A program made the position numbers and the translations under genes. A stretch of DNA of 64,000 nt, from contig CAJGCT010000004.1 in NCBI GenBank assembly GCA_904501985.1, positions 1 through 64,000 on the forward strand, in the 5' to 3' direction. This DNA comes from an uncultured Clostridia bacterium. GTDB lineage: Bacteria; Bacillota; Clostridia; Oscillospirales; CAG-272. Below the pieces are notes generated by a model that searched no databases, was not told the origin of the DNA, and saw only the letters and a program-made list of their open reading frames with translations. Positions 35,927-44,746 of this stretch are shown one piece after another (the first letter of the stretch is position 1; every line of letters starts with the position of its first letter).

Positions 35927-38578
35927 TTAAAGAGTAAATTTCTTTGTGTTTTTGTTATATTTCTTGCCGGAGGGAAGTGTGTCACGGCGAATCGCCCAGA
36001 TGTGCTGACGCTGTTCGTTGTGATAGTCCTTACCGAATTTTTCGGAAATCCCCGATCCTGTGATGATGTAATCCTCTGTGAGCTTGATAAAGGGGTCAAC
36101 GAGATGACAAATGGGCGCACTTACGTATCCGCCGCGCCATCTGCATTCCCAGCGCCAGATATCACCCAGGTACTCCCATTCCTTACCGTCGGTGCTGTAG
36201 GCAAGGCAGAGTCTTGCGCGGACAGGGTGGATCGGGTCGCGCTCACCTATGTTATAGACCCATACCATAAAGTATGACGTATCTGTAGGACCGTATGGGT
36301 CGCGGACAAACTGCATACTTGAATGGGATGAGATAAAGCCTTCAAGATTCTGAAGCGGTCCGAAGGTCATACCGCCGTCCTTGGAGTCCGAATACACGAT
36401 ATTTCCCATGCGGTTCCATGAGCAGTACATACGAATAGTTCCGTCAGCACATTCAAGAAGCTTGTTTTCACCGAAGAATGTGGTATTGCCGTTGTCCTTT
36501 ATGTCAAGAGAGCCCATGTCAGCCTTGTACCAGCTCTTTCCGTTATCGTCAGAGTAGTAGTACTCGCAGAATACACGCTTGGTGTTGATATCGGTAGACC
36601 TGTTATCATAGTTCAGGCTGAAGAATATTCTGTCGTCTCTTCCGGACTGCATGATCTTATCGTTCATGTTTCCGCTGCCAACGCCAAGCTTCGGATGAAC
36701 CGCCGGGCAGATGATTCCGTCATCTGTCCATGTAACACCCTCGTCGGTGCTTGAGCGCGAGTAGACGTAATCTACACCGTCAACGGTCTTTCGTGCGATC
36801 TGCATGATGGCACCGTTGTTAAGGCGAAGCAGGTTGAAATAGCTGGTTATATCAGCCCATTTTTCGGTGCGCTCCCATGTAGTACCGTTGTCAAGGGATT
36901 TGAACGCCGCGCCTCTTTGATGGCGGTACATCCATACGTTGTCCTTAAGAACGATAACAGAGCCGCCCTCACGGTATTCGTCATCGGGGAGCAGGGTATG
37001 AACGGCATTTCTGAATATCGTGCCCTCACCGGACAGAAGCACAGCCTTGTAGTTCTCAGCCGTCACCGTAACGCCGTCGGCATAAACGCCGATACAGCCG
37101 GGAGTTACGTGGTATATCTCACATTCAACCGTAGGCTCGCCGTTGACTGTGAGAGTTGCTTTTTTGCCGTCAACGGTGAAGTTCAGTGTGTATTTTGTAT
37201 CGGGAGTGAGGACATCCGGCTTGCTTGCCCAGCGCATAACGCCAAGGTCGAAGCCTTCGCGGAATTCGATGTACCATTCACCTCGTCTGAAGTCATAACC
37301 TGCCTTTGCATAGCCGGCAGAGGCAACATAGCGCGCCACAAGACCGAAATTAGCGTATTTATCGGCATTTTTGTAGGAGAGGGTCACTGTTTCGGACACA
37401 TTCTGCTCGTAAACGTGAACATAGGATACAGAATAGCCGTTTCCGGTGTAAACATATGCTCCGTTTTCGTATTTCCAGAGCTTTTCGCCGTTTTCCTCGG
37501 TGAAGTAACCCTTGTCGGATGCAAAATCCTCGCAGAATACGGTAGGATCAGCCACATTGACCGGATCATCGTAAACAGCGTATGGGCTGTGTCTGATTAC
37601 ATGACCGGAGAAGCGGATAGGAGCGTCAATGTCTATTATTTCCGGAATTTGCGGCATACCCTTGTAAAGGTACGTCATGACAAATTTCTCTACAGCCTGC
37701 TCGCACGCCGCAGGAACAAGTGCGTTTATAACAGGTGTGTTTCCCACAATTTCACTGCAATATACGGTGTAGGGTGCACCTGCATCAAGAAGCTCCTTAA
37801 GGTATACGCCAGACAGCTTGCGGTTGGTGCTTCCCATGAGTATCTCATACTTGCCGTCAGGCTCGTCGTCGGTGACAACAGGGAGATTGACGCCGCAGAG
37901 GGACTTTATGTAATCTGCAAGGATATTCGCGGCATTTGCAACTTCTGCGCAGGAATTCACAGGAATGACTATCTTATAATTTGCGATATCATTGCCCATT
38001 ATTTTTATCTGATGATTTTCGCTTTCAGGAGTTGGCACAACAGGCTCGTCGCCGTAGTACGCGTATGCGTCAGCTTCGGATTTGAAGAAAGCAACCTCTT
38101 TTATGCATATATCCGCATCGAAATGCTCGGCGGTATATTCCATCATGACATTGCCCTTACCAACGAACAGCTCCATAATGTCCTCGGACACTTCAAAGGG
38201 CGCTGATACGACCCATTCGCCGTTTGAAAGCTTGGTGTTTGGAACGATTTTTGGGATATTTGAGGAACGTCTGAAGGTGATGGACGAAGCAACCTTGTCG
38301 GTTGTTCTGTATTTCACGCGCACATACTTATATTCAGCGGTGATAAAATTCGGCTCGCTGAACTGAGGAATACAGCGGTATGATTTATACTGAACGGGAG
38401 TTGCTTGATGATAAAACTTTATATATGGAGCATCGGGATCGTCTTTTGTGACGATTTCATACTTACCGTGTGTGATTCCGTCACCGCAGACGCAAAGCGT
38501 ATTTTTATTTTTTTCCATATTGGACGCCGTATCAAACTTTATAATACGGGCATCAGGTTTTGCAAAACATTGTGACAT
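35927..38578 (-). CDS. Asp-box propeller protein without signal peptide or anchor (paralog 4)
   Basis: 883 residues from the ATG at 38578 (AAGGAG at 10 nt); an upstream in-frame start at 38617 lacks such a site. It opens directly MSQCFAKPDARIIKFDTASN, matching ARIIRFDTTPN of paralog 3, which comes after that protein's signal peptide and linker. Order: one beta-sandwich (8-175), alpha-glucuronidase-N-like domain (189-310: NYKIVIPVNSCAEVANAANI), jelly roll (346-515: SDKGYFTEENGEKLWKYENG) and propeller (519-875; boxes SLDNGTTWERTE, STDEGVTWTDDG, SDDNGKSWYKAD, SKDGGMTFGPLQ, STDGKEWEYLGD). Missing relative to paralog 3: signal peptide, the second beta-sandwich and the SLH repeats. Probably cytoplasmic, or exported by a non-Sec route. 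No terminator is visible after it. Confidence 0.78.
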   Translation of the reverse strand: MSQCFAKPDARIIKFDTASNMEKNKNTLCVCGDGITHGKYEIVTKDDPDAPYIKFYHQATPVQYKSYRCIPQFSEPNFITAEYKYVRVKYRTTDKVASSITFRRSSNIPKIVPNTKLSNGEWVVSAPFEVSEDIMELFVGKGNVMMEYTAEHFDADICIKEVAFFKSEADAYAYYGDEPVVPTPESENHQIKIMGNDIANYKIVIPVNSCAEVANAANILADYIKSLCGVNLPVVTDDEPDGKYEILMGSTNRKLSGVYLKELLDAGAPYTVYCSEIVGNTPVINALVPAACEQAVEKFVMTYLYKGMPQIPEIIDIDAPIRFSGHVIRHSPYAVYDDPVNVADPTVFCEDFASDKGYFTEENGEKLWKYENGAYVYTGNGYSVSYVHVYEQNVSETVTLSYKNADKYANFGLVARYVASAGYAKAGYDFRRGEWYIEFREGFDLGVMRWASKPDVLTPDTKYTLNFTVDGKKATLTVNGEPTVECEIYHVTPGCIGVYADGVTVTAENYKAVLLSGEGTIFRNAVHTLLPDDEYREGGSVIVLKDNVWMYRHQRGAAFKSLDNGTTWERTEKWADITSYFNLLRLNNGAIMQIARKTVDGVDYVYSRSSTDEGVTWTDDGIICPAVHPKLGVGSGNMNDKIMQSGRDDRIFFSLNYDNRSTDINTKRVFCEYYYSDDNGKSWYKADMGSLDIKDNGNTTFFGENKLLECADGTIRMYCSWNRMGNIVYSDSKDGGMTFGPLQNLEGFISSHSSMQFVRDPYGPTDTSYFMVWVYNIGERDPIHPVRARLCLAYSTDGKEWEYLGDIWRWECRWRGGYVSAPICHLVDPFIKLTEDYIITGSGISEKFGKDYHNEQRQHIWAIRRDTLPSGKKYNKNTKKFTL

Positions 38579-38647
38579 TTCTGCAATTCTCCTTACAACA
38601 TATTCCGGGAAAGGCACTTATTTAAAGATAAAATCTCTCCCAAAATC

Positions 38648-38676
38648 ATTTTATCATAAGCTACTTGATATTTCAA
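38648..38676 (-). promoter_or_regulatory. Sigma-A promoter for paralog 4
   Basis: On the minus strand TTGAAA (38671-38676), 17 nt, TAAAAT (38648-38653), the same hexamers as the SLH paralog promoter. Confidence 0.7.
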
Positions 38677-38732
38677 TACGTTATACATAATTATGTCGTA
38701 ATTTGCAAGTATTGTGGTGGATTGTGCATTTT
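38671..38732 (-). promoter_or_regulatory. Shared upstream element (copy for paralog 4)
   Basis: Gap-free partner of 35824-35885. The match runs from the -35 about 55 nt upstream and is better than expected for non-functional AT-rich DNA. Confidence 0.65.
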
Positions 38733-38889
38733 GGTCGAATTTTTGCTTCAACATCCACCCCGGAAACCGTGAATTCAACAGGGGACGAAAATCTCTATTG
38801 GTTTGATGAAAAAACTCTTATCTGAGCCCGCTCTTGGAAAAACAGCGAAATTTTTCGCCGTTTTTCGCTTATATTCGTCACAATAACAC

Positions 38890-38918
38890 TTGACCTTGCA
38901 GATAATTTCTGATATAAT
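38890..38918 (+). promoter_or_regulatory. Sigma-A promoter for purH
   Basis: TTGACC (38890-38895), 17 nt, TATAAT (38913-38918) with TGA extension. The leader is only about 28 nt, leaving no room for a purine riboswitch. Confidence 0.82.
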
Positions 38919-38952
38919 AGTATACAAATAAACACATACGAGGTAAAAACCA

Positions 38953-40518
38953 ATGAAAAAGCGCGCAATAATCAGTCTTACCGACAAAACAGGCGTTGTT
39001 GAGTTTGCTCGTGAGCTTGACGCTCTCGGCTACGAAATACTCTCAACAGGCGGAACATGGAAGGTAATTAACGATGCCGGAATCCCCGTAACTCAGGTTT
39101 CCGACGTTACAGGCTTCCCGGAATGTCTTGACGGACGTGTTAAGACCCTCCATCCCCTCATTCATGCAGGTATTCTTGCGATGAGAAGCAATCCTGAGCA
39201 CATGGCTCAGATCGCTGAGCTTGGTGTTACTCCTATTGACATTGTAGCTATCAACCTCTACGCTTTCAAGGACACCATCATGAAGCCCGGCGTTACCCGT
39301 GAGGACGCAATCGAGCACATCGACATCGGCGGTCCTACAATGCTCCGTGCGGCGGCTAAGAATTACCAGGACGTTTCCGTTATCGTTGATCCTGCTGATT
39401 ACACAACCGTTATTGATGAGCTTAAGGCTAACGGCAAGGTATCTGTAGACACCAACCTGAAGCTTGCTTACAAGGTATTCAACCACACTGCGGCATACGA
39501 CACACTTATTCAGTCCTATCTTCGTGTTGAGACCGATATGCCCATATTCCCTGAAAAGCTTTCTCTCACCTACGAAAAGGTACAGGATATGCGCTACGGC
39601 GAGAATCCCGGTCAGCTTGCGGCTTTCTACAAGGAGATCGGTCACTTCGACGGTACTCTTGCGGCGGCAGAGCAGCTTCACGGCAAGGAGCTTTCCTACA
39701 ACAACATCAATGACACCAACGGTGCTCTTGAGTGCCTCAAGGAATTTGACGAGCCCTGCGTTGTTGCAGTTAAGCACGCAAATCCCTGCGGAGTTGGCGT
39801 TGGAAACGACATCTACGCCGCTTACATGAACGCATACAATGCAGATCCCGTTTCCATTTTCGGCGGTATTATCGCTTGCAACCGCAAGGTTGATGCGGCA
39901 ACCGCAGCCGAGATCAACAAGATCTTCGTTGAGATCGTTATCGCTCCCGATTTCGATGCTGATGCTCTTGAAATCCTTCAGAAGAAGGCAAACATCAGAA
40001 TCCTCAGACTCCCTGAGATCGCAAAGCCCAACACCAAGGATATGCTTGACATGAAGCGTGTTGCAGGCGGTCTTCTCGTACAGGAGCGCGATATCGGCGT
40101 TTACGACGATGCCGAGCTTAAGGTTGTTACCGAAAAGGCTCCCACCGAGGCTGAAATGGCTGATCTTAAGTTTGCTATGAAGGTTGTTAAGCACACCAAA
40201 TCTAATGCTATCGTTCTCGCAAAGAACGGCATTACAACAGGTATCGGCCCCGGTCAGACCAACCGTATCACCGCTCTTGAGCTTGCAATAAGATATGCCA
40301 ACGAGCTTGAGGGAACAGAGAAGAACAGAGCGGCAGGCAGTGTTATGGCCTCCGATGCATTCTTCCCGTTCTCCGACTGCGTTGAGGCTGCTCACAAGGC
40401 TGGCATCACCGCTATCATCCAGCCCGGCGGCTCTATCCGCGACCAGGAGTCCATTGATGCCTGCAACAAGTACGGCATTGCAATGATCTTCACCGGTCAG
40501 AGACATTTCAAGCACTAA
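38953..40518 (+). CDS. purH: Bifunctional AICAR formyltransferase / IMP cyclohydrolase
   Basis: 521 residues, full length. Residues 1-190 are the MGS-like IMP cyclohydrolase domain (KRAIISLTDKTGVVEFARE, EILSTGGTWKVI, HPLIHAGILA). Residues 200-521 are the AICAR transformylase with NPHQ-type region RYGENPGQLA, the KHANPCGVG motif (catalytic Lys-His) and SDAFFPFSDCVE near the end, closing with IFTGQRHFKH. It performs the last two steps of IMP synthesis using 10-formyl-THF. It stands alone rather than in a pur operon, with its own consensus promoter and a strong terminator. GAGG lies 9 nt before the ATG. Codon use is markedly biased (GGC, GAG, AAG), as in a highly expressed gene. Confidence 0.97.
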   Translation: MKKRAIISLTDKTGVVEFARELDALGYEILSTGGTWKVINDAGIPVTQVSDVTGFPECLDGRVKTLHPLIHAGILAMRSNPEHMAQIAELGVTPIDIVAINLYAFKDTIMKPGVTREDAIEHIDIGGPTMLRAAAKNYQDVSVIVDPADYTTVIDELKANGKVSVDTNLKLAYKVFNHTAAYDTLIQSYLRVETDMPIFPEKLSLTYEKVQDMRYGENPGQLAAFYKEIGHFDGTLAAAEQLHGKELSYNNINDTNGALECLKEFDEPCVVAVKHANPCGVGVGNDIYAAYMNAYNADPVSIFGGIIACNRKVDAATAAEINKIFVEIVIAPDFDADALEILQKKANIRILRLPEIAKPNTKDMLDMKRVAGGLLVQERDIGVYDDAELKVVTEKAPTEAEMADLKFAMKVVKHTKSNAIVLAKNGITTGIGPGQTNRITALELAIRYANELEGTEKNRAAGSVMASDAFFPFSDCVEAAHKAGITAIIQPGGSIRDQESIDACNKYGIAMIFTGQRHFKH

Positions 40519-40530
40519 TTATATGCATAT

Positions 40531-40570
40531 AAAATCTCCCCAAGGAGCGTTTGCTTCTTGGGGATTTTTT
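40531..40570 (+). terminator. Terminator of purH
   Basis: TCCCCAAGGAGC, GTTT loop, GCTTCTTGGGGA, then TTTTTT. The same arm recurs in the pyk/sigG terminator. Confidence 0.9.
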
Positions 40571-40577
40571 GTGTGGG

Positions 40578-40790
40578 GTACGGTCGCTGTTTTTGAGCAC
40601 ATCGCTTGCGATGTGCTGAAAGCATCCGCAAAGAACTTTATACAGGGAATTATCACACCGCTGAGGCGATGTAATTTTAGAATCGTTAGGACGCCACACT
40701 CGCGCCGCCTGCATGGGTCCTCACCATTCCGGCGGCTTGGGTTGCGGTAATCGTTTGTGTTTTGGGGGGCGCGACCGCTTTGCGGCGCGC
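40578..40790 (+). repeat. Dispersed structured intergenic repeat, copy A
   Basis: Inverted relative to copy B at 31682-31892 and similar throughout its ~213 nt. Three hairpins are visible: GAGCACATCGC/GCGATGTGC, GCCGCC/GGCGGC and GCGCGACCGC/GCGGCGCGC. Confidence 0.8.
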
Positions 40791-40896
40791 GGTATGTGGT
40801 GACTGAGTAACACTCGTAGGGACAGGCATCCTCGATGCTCCGTTCACGGTAATATTCCCATTGGAACGAATTTCCATATATTTATGCGTACATATC

Positions 40897-40925
40897 TTGA
40901 CAATTTAGTGTTAACATGGTACAAT
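40897..40925 (+). promoter_or_regulatory. Sigma-A promoter for pyk
   Basis: TTGACA (40897-40902), 17 nt, TACAAT (40920-40925) with TGG extension. Confidence 0.82.
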
Positions 40926-40976
40926 AATAACATAGAATTTTTAGCATAGCGAAAACCAAGGAGACTACCCAAAAAA

Positions 40977-42392
40977 ATGAGAAAGACCAAACTTATATGC
41001 ACCATAGGACCTGCCTGCGAGGATGAAGAGACTCTTACCAAAATGTGCCTTGAGGGCATGAACGTAGCGAGACTCAACTTCTCCCATGGAACACACGAGG
41101 ACCATCAGACCAAGATCGACACCATCAAAAAGGTGAGAAGCAAGCTCGGTTTGCCTGTTGCTATAATGCTTGACACCAAGGGTCCGGAATACAGAATAAA
41201 GACCTTTGAAAATAAGAAGGTGACTCTTCGCGAGGGAGATACTTTTATATTTACCACTGATGATATCGTTGGAAACGAAGAGCGAGTTGCTGTCAACTAC
41301 GCGCATCTGACAGATGATCTTTCCTGCGGCGACACCATAACCGTAAACAACGGACTTGTTATATTCAATGTCACCGAAATACAGGGGCACGACGTTATAT
41401 GCAAGGTAGTTGTGGGCGGCGAGCTTTCCGACAGAAAGAGTATGCATTTCCCGGGCATCGTAATGAAGCACGAATTTTTAAGTGAGCAGGACAAGGCTGA
41501 TCTTCTTTTCGGTATACAGAACGATATAGATTTTGTGGCGGCATCCTTTGTATCAAATAAAAACGACGTGCGCGACATAAGAAACTTCCTCAACGAAAAC
41601 GGCGGCGAGCAGATTGATATTATCGCAAAGATAGAAAATCGCTCCGGTGTTGACAACATTGAAGAAATATGCGAGCTTGCGGACGGAATAATGATAGCCC
41701 GCGGCGACCTTGGTGTGGAAATACCGTTCATTGAGGTTCCCTCAATACAGAAATATCTTATCAACAAGTGCAGACTTCTCGGTATCAGAGTTATAACCGC
41801 CACGGAAATGCTAGAATCCATGATACACAATCCGCGCCCCACAAGAGCAGAGCTGTCCGACGTTGCAAATGCCGTATACGACGGCACCTCGGCTGTCATG
41901 CTTTCCGGCGAGACGGCATCGGGAAAATATCCCGTAAAGGCAGTAAAAAACATGGCAGAGATCGCCGCATTCACCGAGCGAACCATAGATTACAGTGAGC
42001 GCTTCAGAACTACGGAATTCAAGATACGCAACAGCATAGATGCCCTCTCTCATTCTGCTTGCTCCATGGCAATAGCACTTGATGCAAAGGGTCTTGTAGT
42101 CAACTCCATAAGCGGTAAGACCGCAAGAATGGTAAGCCGTTTCAGATGCCCTGTGGACATTCTCGGTATGACCACATCGGAAAAGGTATGGCGCAAGCTG
42201 AATCTCAGCTGGGGTGTAACTCCCGTGATGTGCGAGGAGTTTTCCTCAATGGAGGTTATGTTCTACAGTGCCATGAAGCGTGCTGAGGAAATATATTCCC
42301 TTGAAAAGGGCGACAGCGTGGTTATGACCGGCGGTCAGATAAACGGCAAATCCGGCAATTCCAACGTTATTAAGATAGAACAGGTTCACTGA
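40977..42392 (+). CDS. pyk: Pyruvate kinase
   Basis: 471 residues, the short form without the extra C-terminal PEP-utiliser-like domain of Bacillus Pyk. Motifs: CTIGPACEDEE, NVARLNFSHGTHEDH (active-site Arg), LDTKGPEYR (usually PEIR, here Tyr), IIAKIENRSGVDNI (catalytic Lys) and MIARGDLGVEIP (metal site). ITATEMLESMIHNPRPTRAE and the C-terminal allosteric domain follow. It makes ATP and pyruvate from PEP at the end of glycolysis in the cytoplasm. The ribosome site is AAGGAG, 13 nt before the ATG, a long spacing. Monocistronic. Confidence 0.95.
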   Translation: MRKTKLICTIGPACEDEETLTKMCLEGMNVARLNFSHGTHEDHQTKIDTIKKVRSKLGLPVAIMLDTKGPEYRIKTFENKKVTLREGDTFIFTTDDIVGNEERVAVNYAHLTDDLSCGDTITVNNGLVIFNVTEIQGHDVICKVVVGGELSDRKSMHFPGIVMKHEFLSEQDKADLLFGIQNDIDFVAASFVSNKNDVRDIRNFLNENGGEQIDIIAKIENRSGVDNIEEICELADGIMIARGDLGVEIPFIEVPSIQKYLINKCRLLGIRVITATEMLESMIHNPRPTRAELSDVANAVYDGTSAVMLSGETASGKYPVKAVKNMAEIAAFTERTIDYSERFRTTEFKIRNSIDALSHSACSMAIALDAKGLVVNSISGKTARMVSRFRCPVDILGMTTSEKVWRKLNLSWGVTPVMCEEFSSMEVMFYSAMKRAEEIYSLEKGDSVVMTGGQINGKSGNSNVIKIEQVH

Positions 42393-42410
42393 TAGTAGCA
42401 CCGCGAAAAA

Positions 42411-42440
42411 ATCCCCAAGGAGCAGCTCCTTGGGGATTTT
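42411..42440. terminator. Bidirectional terminator between pyk and sigG
   Basis: ATCCCCAAGGAG, loop CAG, CTCCTTGGGGAT, with A-run and T-run on either side. Confidence 0.9.
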
Positions 42441-42450
42441 CATATGGATT

Positions 42451-43236
42451 TCACATATCCTTTTTGATTCGTTCCAGTGCCGATTTTTCGATTCTCGACA
42501 CCTGTGCCTGGGAAATGCCGATCTCACCGGCTATTTCCATCTGCGTGCGCCCCTTGAAATACCTCATTTCGATAATATTTTTCTCCCTTGGCGAAAGACG
42601 CTTCATTGCTTCGCGCAGTGCGATATCTTCAAGCCACGCCTCGTCGGTATTGTCGTTGTCGCTTATCTGATCCATTATATAAATGGAATCACCGCCGTCG
42701 GAAAATACCGGCTCATAGAGACTGACCGGCTCAACTATTGCTTCAAGTGCCGCGCCAACTTCTTCCTTTGGTACATCCACAAGCTTTGCAATATCTTCAA
42801 GAGTCGGCTCACGGTCAAGCGTTCTTGTGAGCTGCTCGCGCGCCTGAAGTGCGCGGTATGCAAGATCGCGGACAGAGCGGCTGACGCGCACTGCGTTATT
42901 GTCACGAAGATATCTTCGTATCTCGCCGATTATCATTGGAACGGCGTAGGTGGAAAATTTTACATCAAGCGTAGTATCGAAATTGTCAACCGCTTTTATA
43001 AGACCGATGCATCCGACCTGAAAAAGGTCATCGAGATTCTCTCCGCGGCTTGCAAATCGCTGAATTATAGACAAAACAAGTCTGAGATTTCCGTTTATCA
43101 GGGTATTTCTCGCAAAGTCGTCGCCTTCCTTGGATTTAATAAGCAATTCACGCTTTTCTTCAGCGTTTAGCGTTGGGAGTGCGGCTGTATTTACGCCGCA
43201 TATTTCAACCTTGCGGCTGTAGGTGTTTGACTTCAT
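42451..43236 (-). CDS. sigG: Sporulation sigma factor SigG
   Basis: 261 residues. It begins with the SigG-specific VEICGVNTAALPTL segment before region 2 (ENLDDLFQVGCIGLIKAVDN, KFSTYAVPMIIGEIRRYL). Region 3 (VSRSVRDLAYRALQAREQL) and region 4 with its helix-turn-helix (QMEIAGEIGISQAQVSRIEK) follow. SigG directs late forespore transcription. AGGAAAGG is 8 nt before the ATG. In many Clostridia sigG follows sigE/spoIIGA; that is not the case here, where it stands alone between pyk and a DUF4317 gene. Confidence 0.96.
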   Translation of the reverse strand: MKSNTYSRKVEICGVNTAALPTLNAEEKRELLIKSKEGDDFARNTLINGNLRLVLSIIQRFASRGENLDDLFQVGCIGLIKAVDNFDTTLDVKFSTYAVPMIIGEIRRYLRDNNAVRVSRSVRDLAYRALQAREQLTRTLDREPTLEDIAKLVDVPKEEVGAALEAIVEPVSLYEPVFSDGGDSIYIMDQISDNDNTDEAWLEDIALREAMKRLSPREKNIIEMRYFKGRTQMEIAGEIGISQAQVSRIEKSALERIKKDM

Positions 43237-43342
43237 AATATTTTGCCTTTCCTGTGAAAGTATTGCTTTCTACAGGTAGTATTGCCGTCTGTCGGCTTTA
43301 GTTATGCAGTCATAAATTTGTATTGTTTTGGAAAATAAATTA

Positions 43343-43376
43343 CGCTTCACCACGTACCGGTGAAGCGTAAAATTTT
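43343..43376 (-). terminator. Terminator after the DUF4317 gene
   Basis: TTACGCTTCACC, ACGTACC, GGTGAAGCGTAA; on the minus strand followed by TTTATTTT. Confidence 0.82.
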
Positions 43377-44505
43377 ATTCATTTATATCAACATAAACGC
43401 CGTTGACCGTCACATCCGCATCGGCGCGTACAAGCACGTATTTCACACCGTCAATTACGCGCGTCTCAACGAGATCGCCTCTCTCGGGATTCACTTTTAT
43501 GGTCACATCGGGAGTCTTTATCTCAAGCTTTTTAGGCTCAACGATGTTTTTGGGATAAATCGGTGCGCTGTCACCGTATTCCTCGTCGCATTTATGCTTA
43601 AATTCTTCGATTTTTGGCTCAGATACGCCGCAGGATTCAAGAATGGATGCGATATCGGTACGGGTTATTGTGAGCTGTTCCTGCTCCTTTAAGAGCTTAT
43701 GCTCCTCAATGCGGCAGGCGATATCATCGTGTATTGCCTGCACAACGCCGTAACTGCATTCCACACCGAGCGTTTCGCCGAGGACAGTTTCAAATATGGC
43801 TTTCTGCTCACCTGCCGGAAGCGGCAGATCCGTACCGAACAGACCGTTTGCAAAGGTCTCGCAGTTATCGTCCGGATTCTTGACATAGTACAGCGCGTTG
43901 TATATATTGGTCTGCCTTGAATCAAAGGCAGGGAAGAGAAAACCAAGCTCGGGGGCAGACACGTTCCACTCGCATGAGCGTGTGTGGAATCCCTGCTTTG
44001 TGGGGTCATAGGCAAGTGTGGATTTTGCTTCCTTAACGGGGCACACGGCACACATTATGTAGGTGAACACCGACGAGGATTCCTCCAAGTCGCCGTCGTC
44101 GCGGTGCTTTTTGGGGACATCGTACGCATCGGTCATAAGGAGAATAAGGTTGTTTCCCTCAAGATTCAGTCCCTCAGCGGCTTTATCGAAGAAGTTTTTA
44201 GCCGCCTCATCATCCTTAAGCCGCGACTGACGCAGGGAAGTGAGCAGTCCGTGCTCCACGCCAGATTCCACCTGCGGTATAGAAAAGGCGATATCTATAA
44301 GATTTTTTCCGTTAGTTCCGGACATTGCGCGGCGGAATATGGCAAGGTATTTTTCTATTTCCTCCTCGGGAAGCATATAAAAGGAGGTGGAAAACTCGTG
44401 GATGGTCTCTTTTTTCTCGTTTACATACCGTCCGCGAAGTGTCGTGATATTATTTTTATCGGGTGCAAGCCTCCGCCTAAGCTCGGCAATTTCTCTGTCT
44501 GTCAT
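43375..44505 (-). CDS. DUF4317 domain-containing protein
   Basis: 376 residues. The start TDREIAELRRRLAPDKNNIT and the later GRYVNEKKETI, SSVFTYIMCAVCPVK and PELGFLFPAFDSRQTNIYNA segments match the DUF4317 family, common in Clostridia. No catalytic motif is known; the protein is soluble and acidic. A ribosome site (AAAGGAT) lies 9 nt upstream. It is monocistronic with its own promoter and terminator. Confidence 0.85.
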   Translation of the reverse strand: MTDREIAELRRRLAPDKNNITTLRGRYVNEKKETIHEFSTSFYMLPEEEIEKYLAIFRRAMSGTNGKNLIDIAFSIPQVESGVEHGLLTSLRQSRLKDDEAAKNFFDKAAEGLNLEGNNLILLMTDAYDVPKKHRDDGDLEESSSVFTYIMCAVCPVKEAKSTLAYDPTKQGFHTRSCEWNVSAPELGFLFPAFDSRQTNIYNALYYVKNPDDNCETFANGLFGTDLPLPAGEQKAIFETVLGETLGVECSYGVVQAIHDDIACRIEEHKLLKEQEQLTITRTDIASILESCGVSEPKIEEFKHKCDEEYGDSAPIYPKNIVEPKKLEIKTPDVTIKVNPERGDLVETRVIDGVKYVLVRADADVTVNGVYVDINE

Positions 44506-44540
44506 TTTATATTATCCTTTCAAGAATTAAATCGTTTTTT

Positions 44541-44569
44541 ATTATACACCCATCGTCTGATAAAATCAA
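44541..44569 (-). promoter_or_regulatory. Sigma-A promoter for the DUF4317 gene
   Basis: On the minus strand TTGATT (44564-44569), 17 nt, TATAAT (44541-44546). Confidence 0.7.
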
Positions 44570-44596
44570 GTGCGCAATTGTAAATGTTAAAGATGG

Positions 44597-44650
44597 AACG
44601 GTCGCTGTTCTTGAGCACATCGCGAAGCGATGTGCTGAAAGCATCCGAAA
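44597..44650 (+). repeat. Partial copy C of the dispersed repeat
   Basis: Carries only the first block: CGGTCGCTGTTCTTGAGCAC, the ATCGC..GCGAT hairpin, and TGTGCTGAAAGCATCCG, as in copy A. Confidence 0.75.
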
Positions 44651-44687
44651 ATATTTTGCCAAAATGTAATATTTTTTAGAAAAGCTA

Positions 44688-44716
44688 TTGACAAATAGGA
44701 TACAATAGTGTATAAT
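44688..44716 (+). promoter_or_regulatory. Consensus sigma-A promoter for tRNA-Leu
   Basis: TTGACA (44688-44693), 17 nt, TATAAT (44711-44716), with 30 nt to the tRNA 5' end. Confidence 0.88.
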
Positions 44717-44746
44717 ATATAAGTCGTTTAACGGCACACATATTAT

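Larger units (their letters stand above)
38579..38952. other. 374-bp gap between divergent paralog 4 and purH
   Basis: No gene. It holds the leftward promoter and shared element (38648-38732) and the rightward purH promoter (38890-38918); nothing else is recognised between 38733 and 38889. Confidence 0.7.
40519..40976. other. 458-bp gap between purH and pyk
   Basis: No gene. It holds the purH terminator (40531-40570), copy A of the structured repeat (40578-40790), a further GTAGGGACAGGCATCC hairpin-like segment (40819-40848) and the pyk promoter (40897-40925). Confidence 0.8.

Noticed and set aside
24988..38578. Calling the propeller proteins true GH33 sialidases
   Set aside because: Asp boxes and fold pattern agree, but the Arg-triad signatures and the usual Glu-x-x-x-Arg arrangement are not evident, so only 'sialidase-like propeller' is supported.
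38919..38952. Purine riboswitch before purH
   Set aside because: Leader of about 28 nt; no room for an aptamer.
39043..40515. 490-codon frame antisense to purH
   Set aside because: Codon-bias shadow of a highly expressed gene; no motif, no promoter or ribosome site on that strand.
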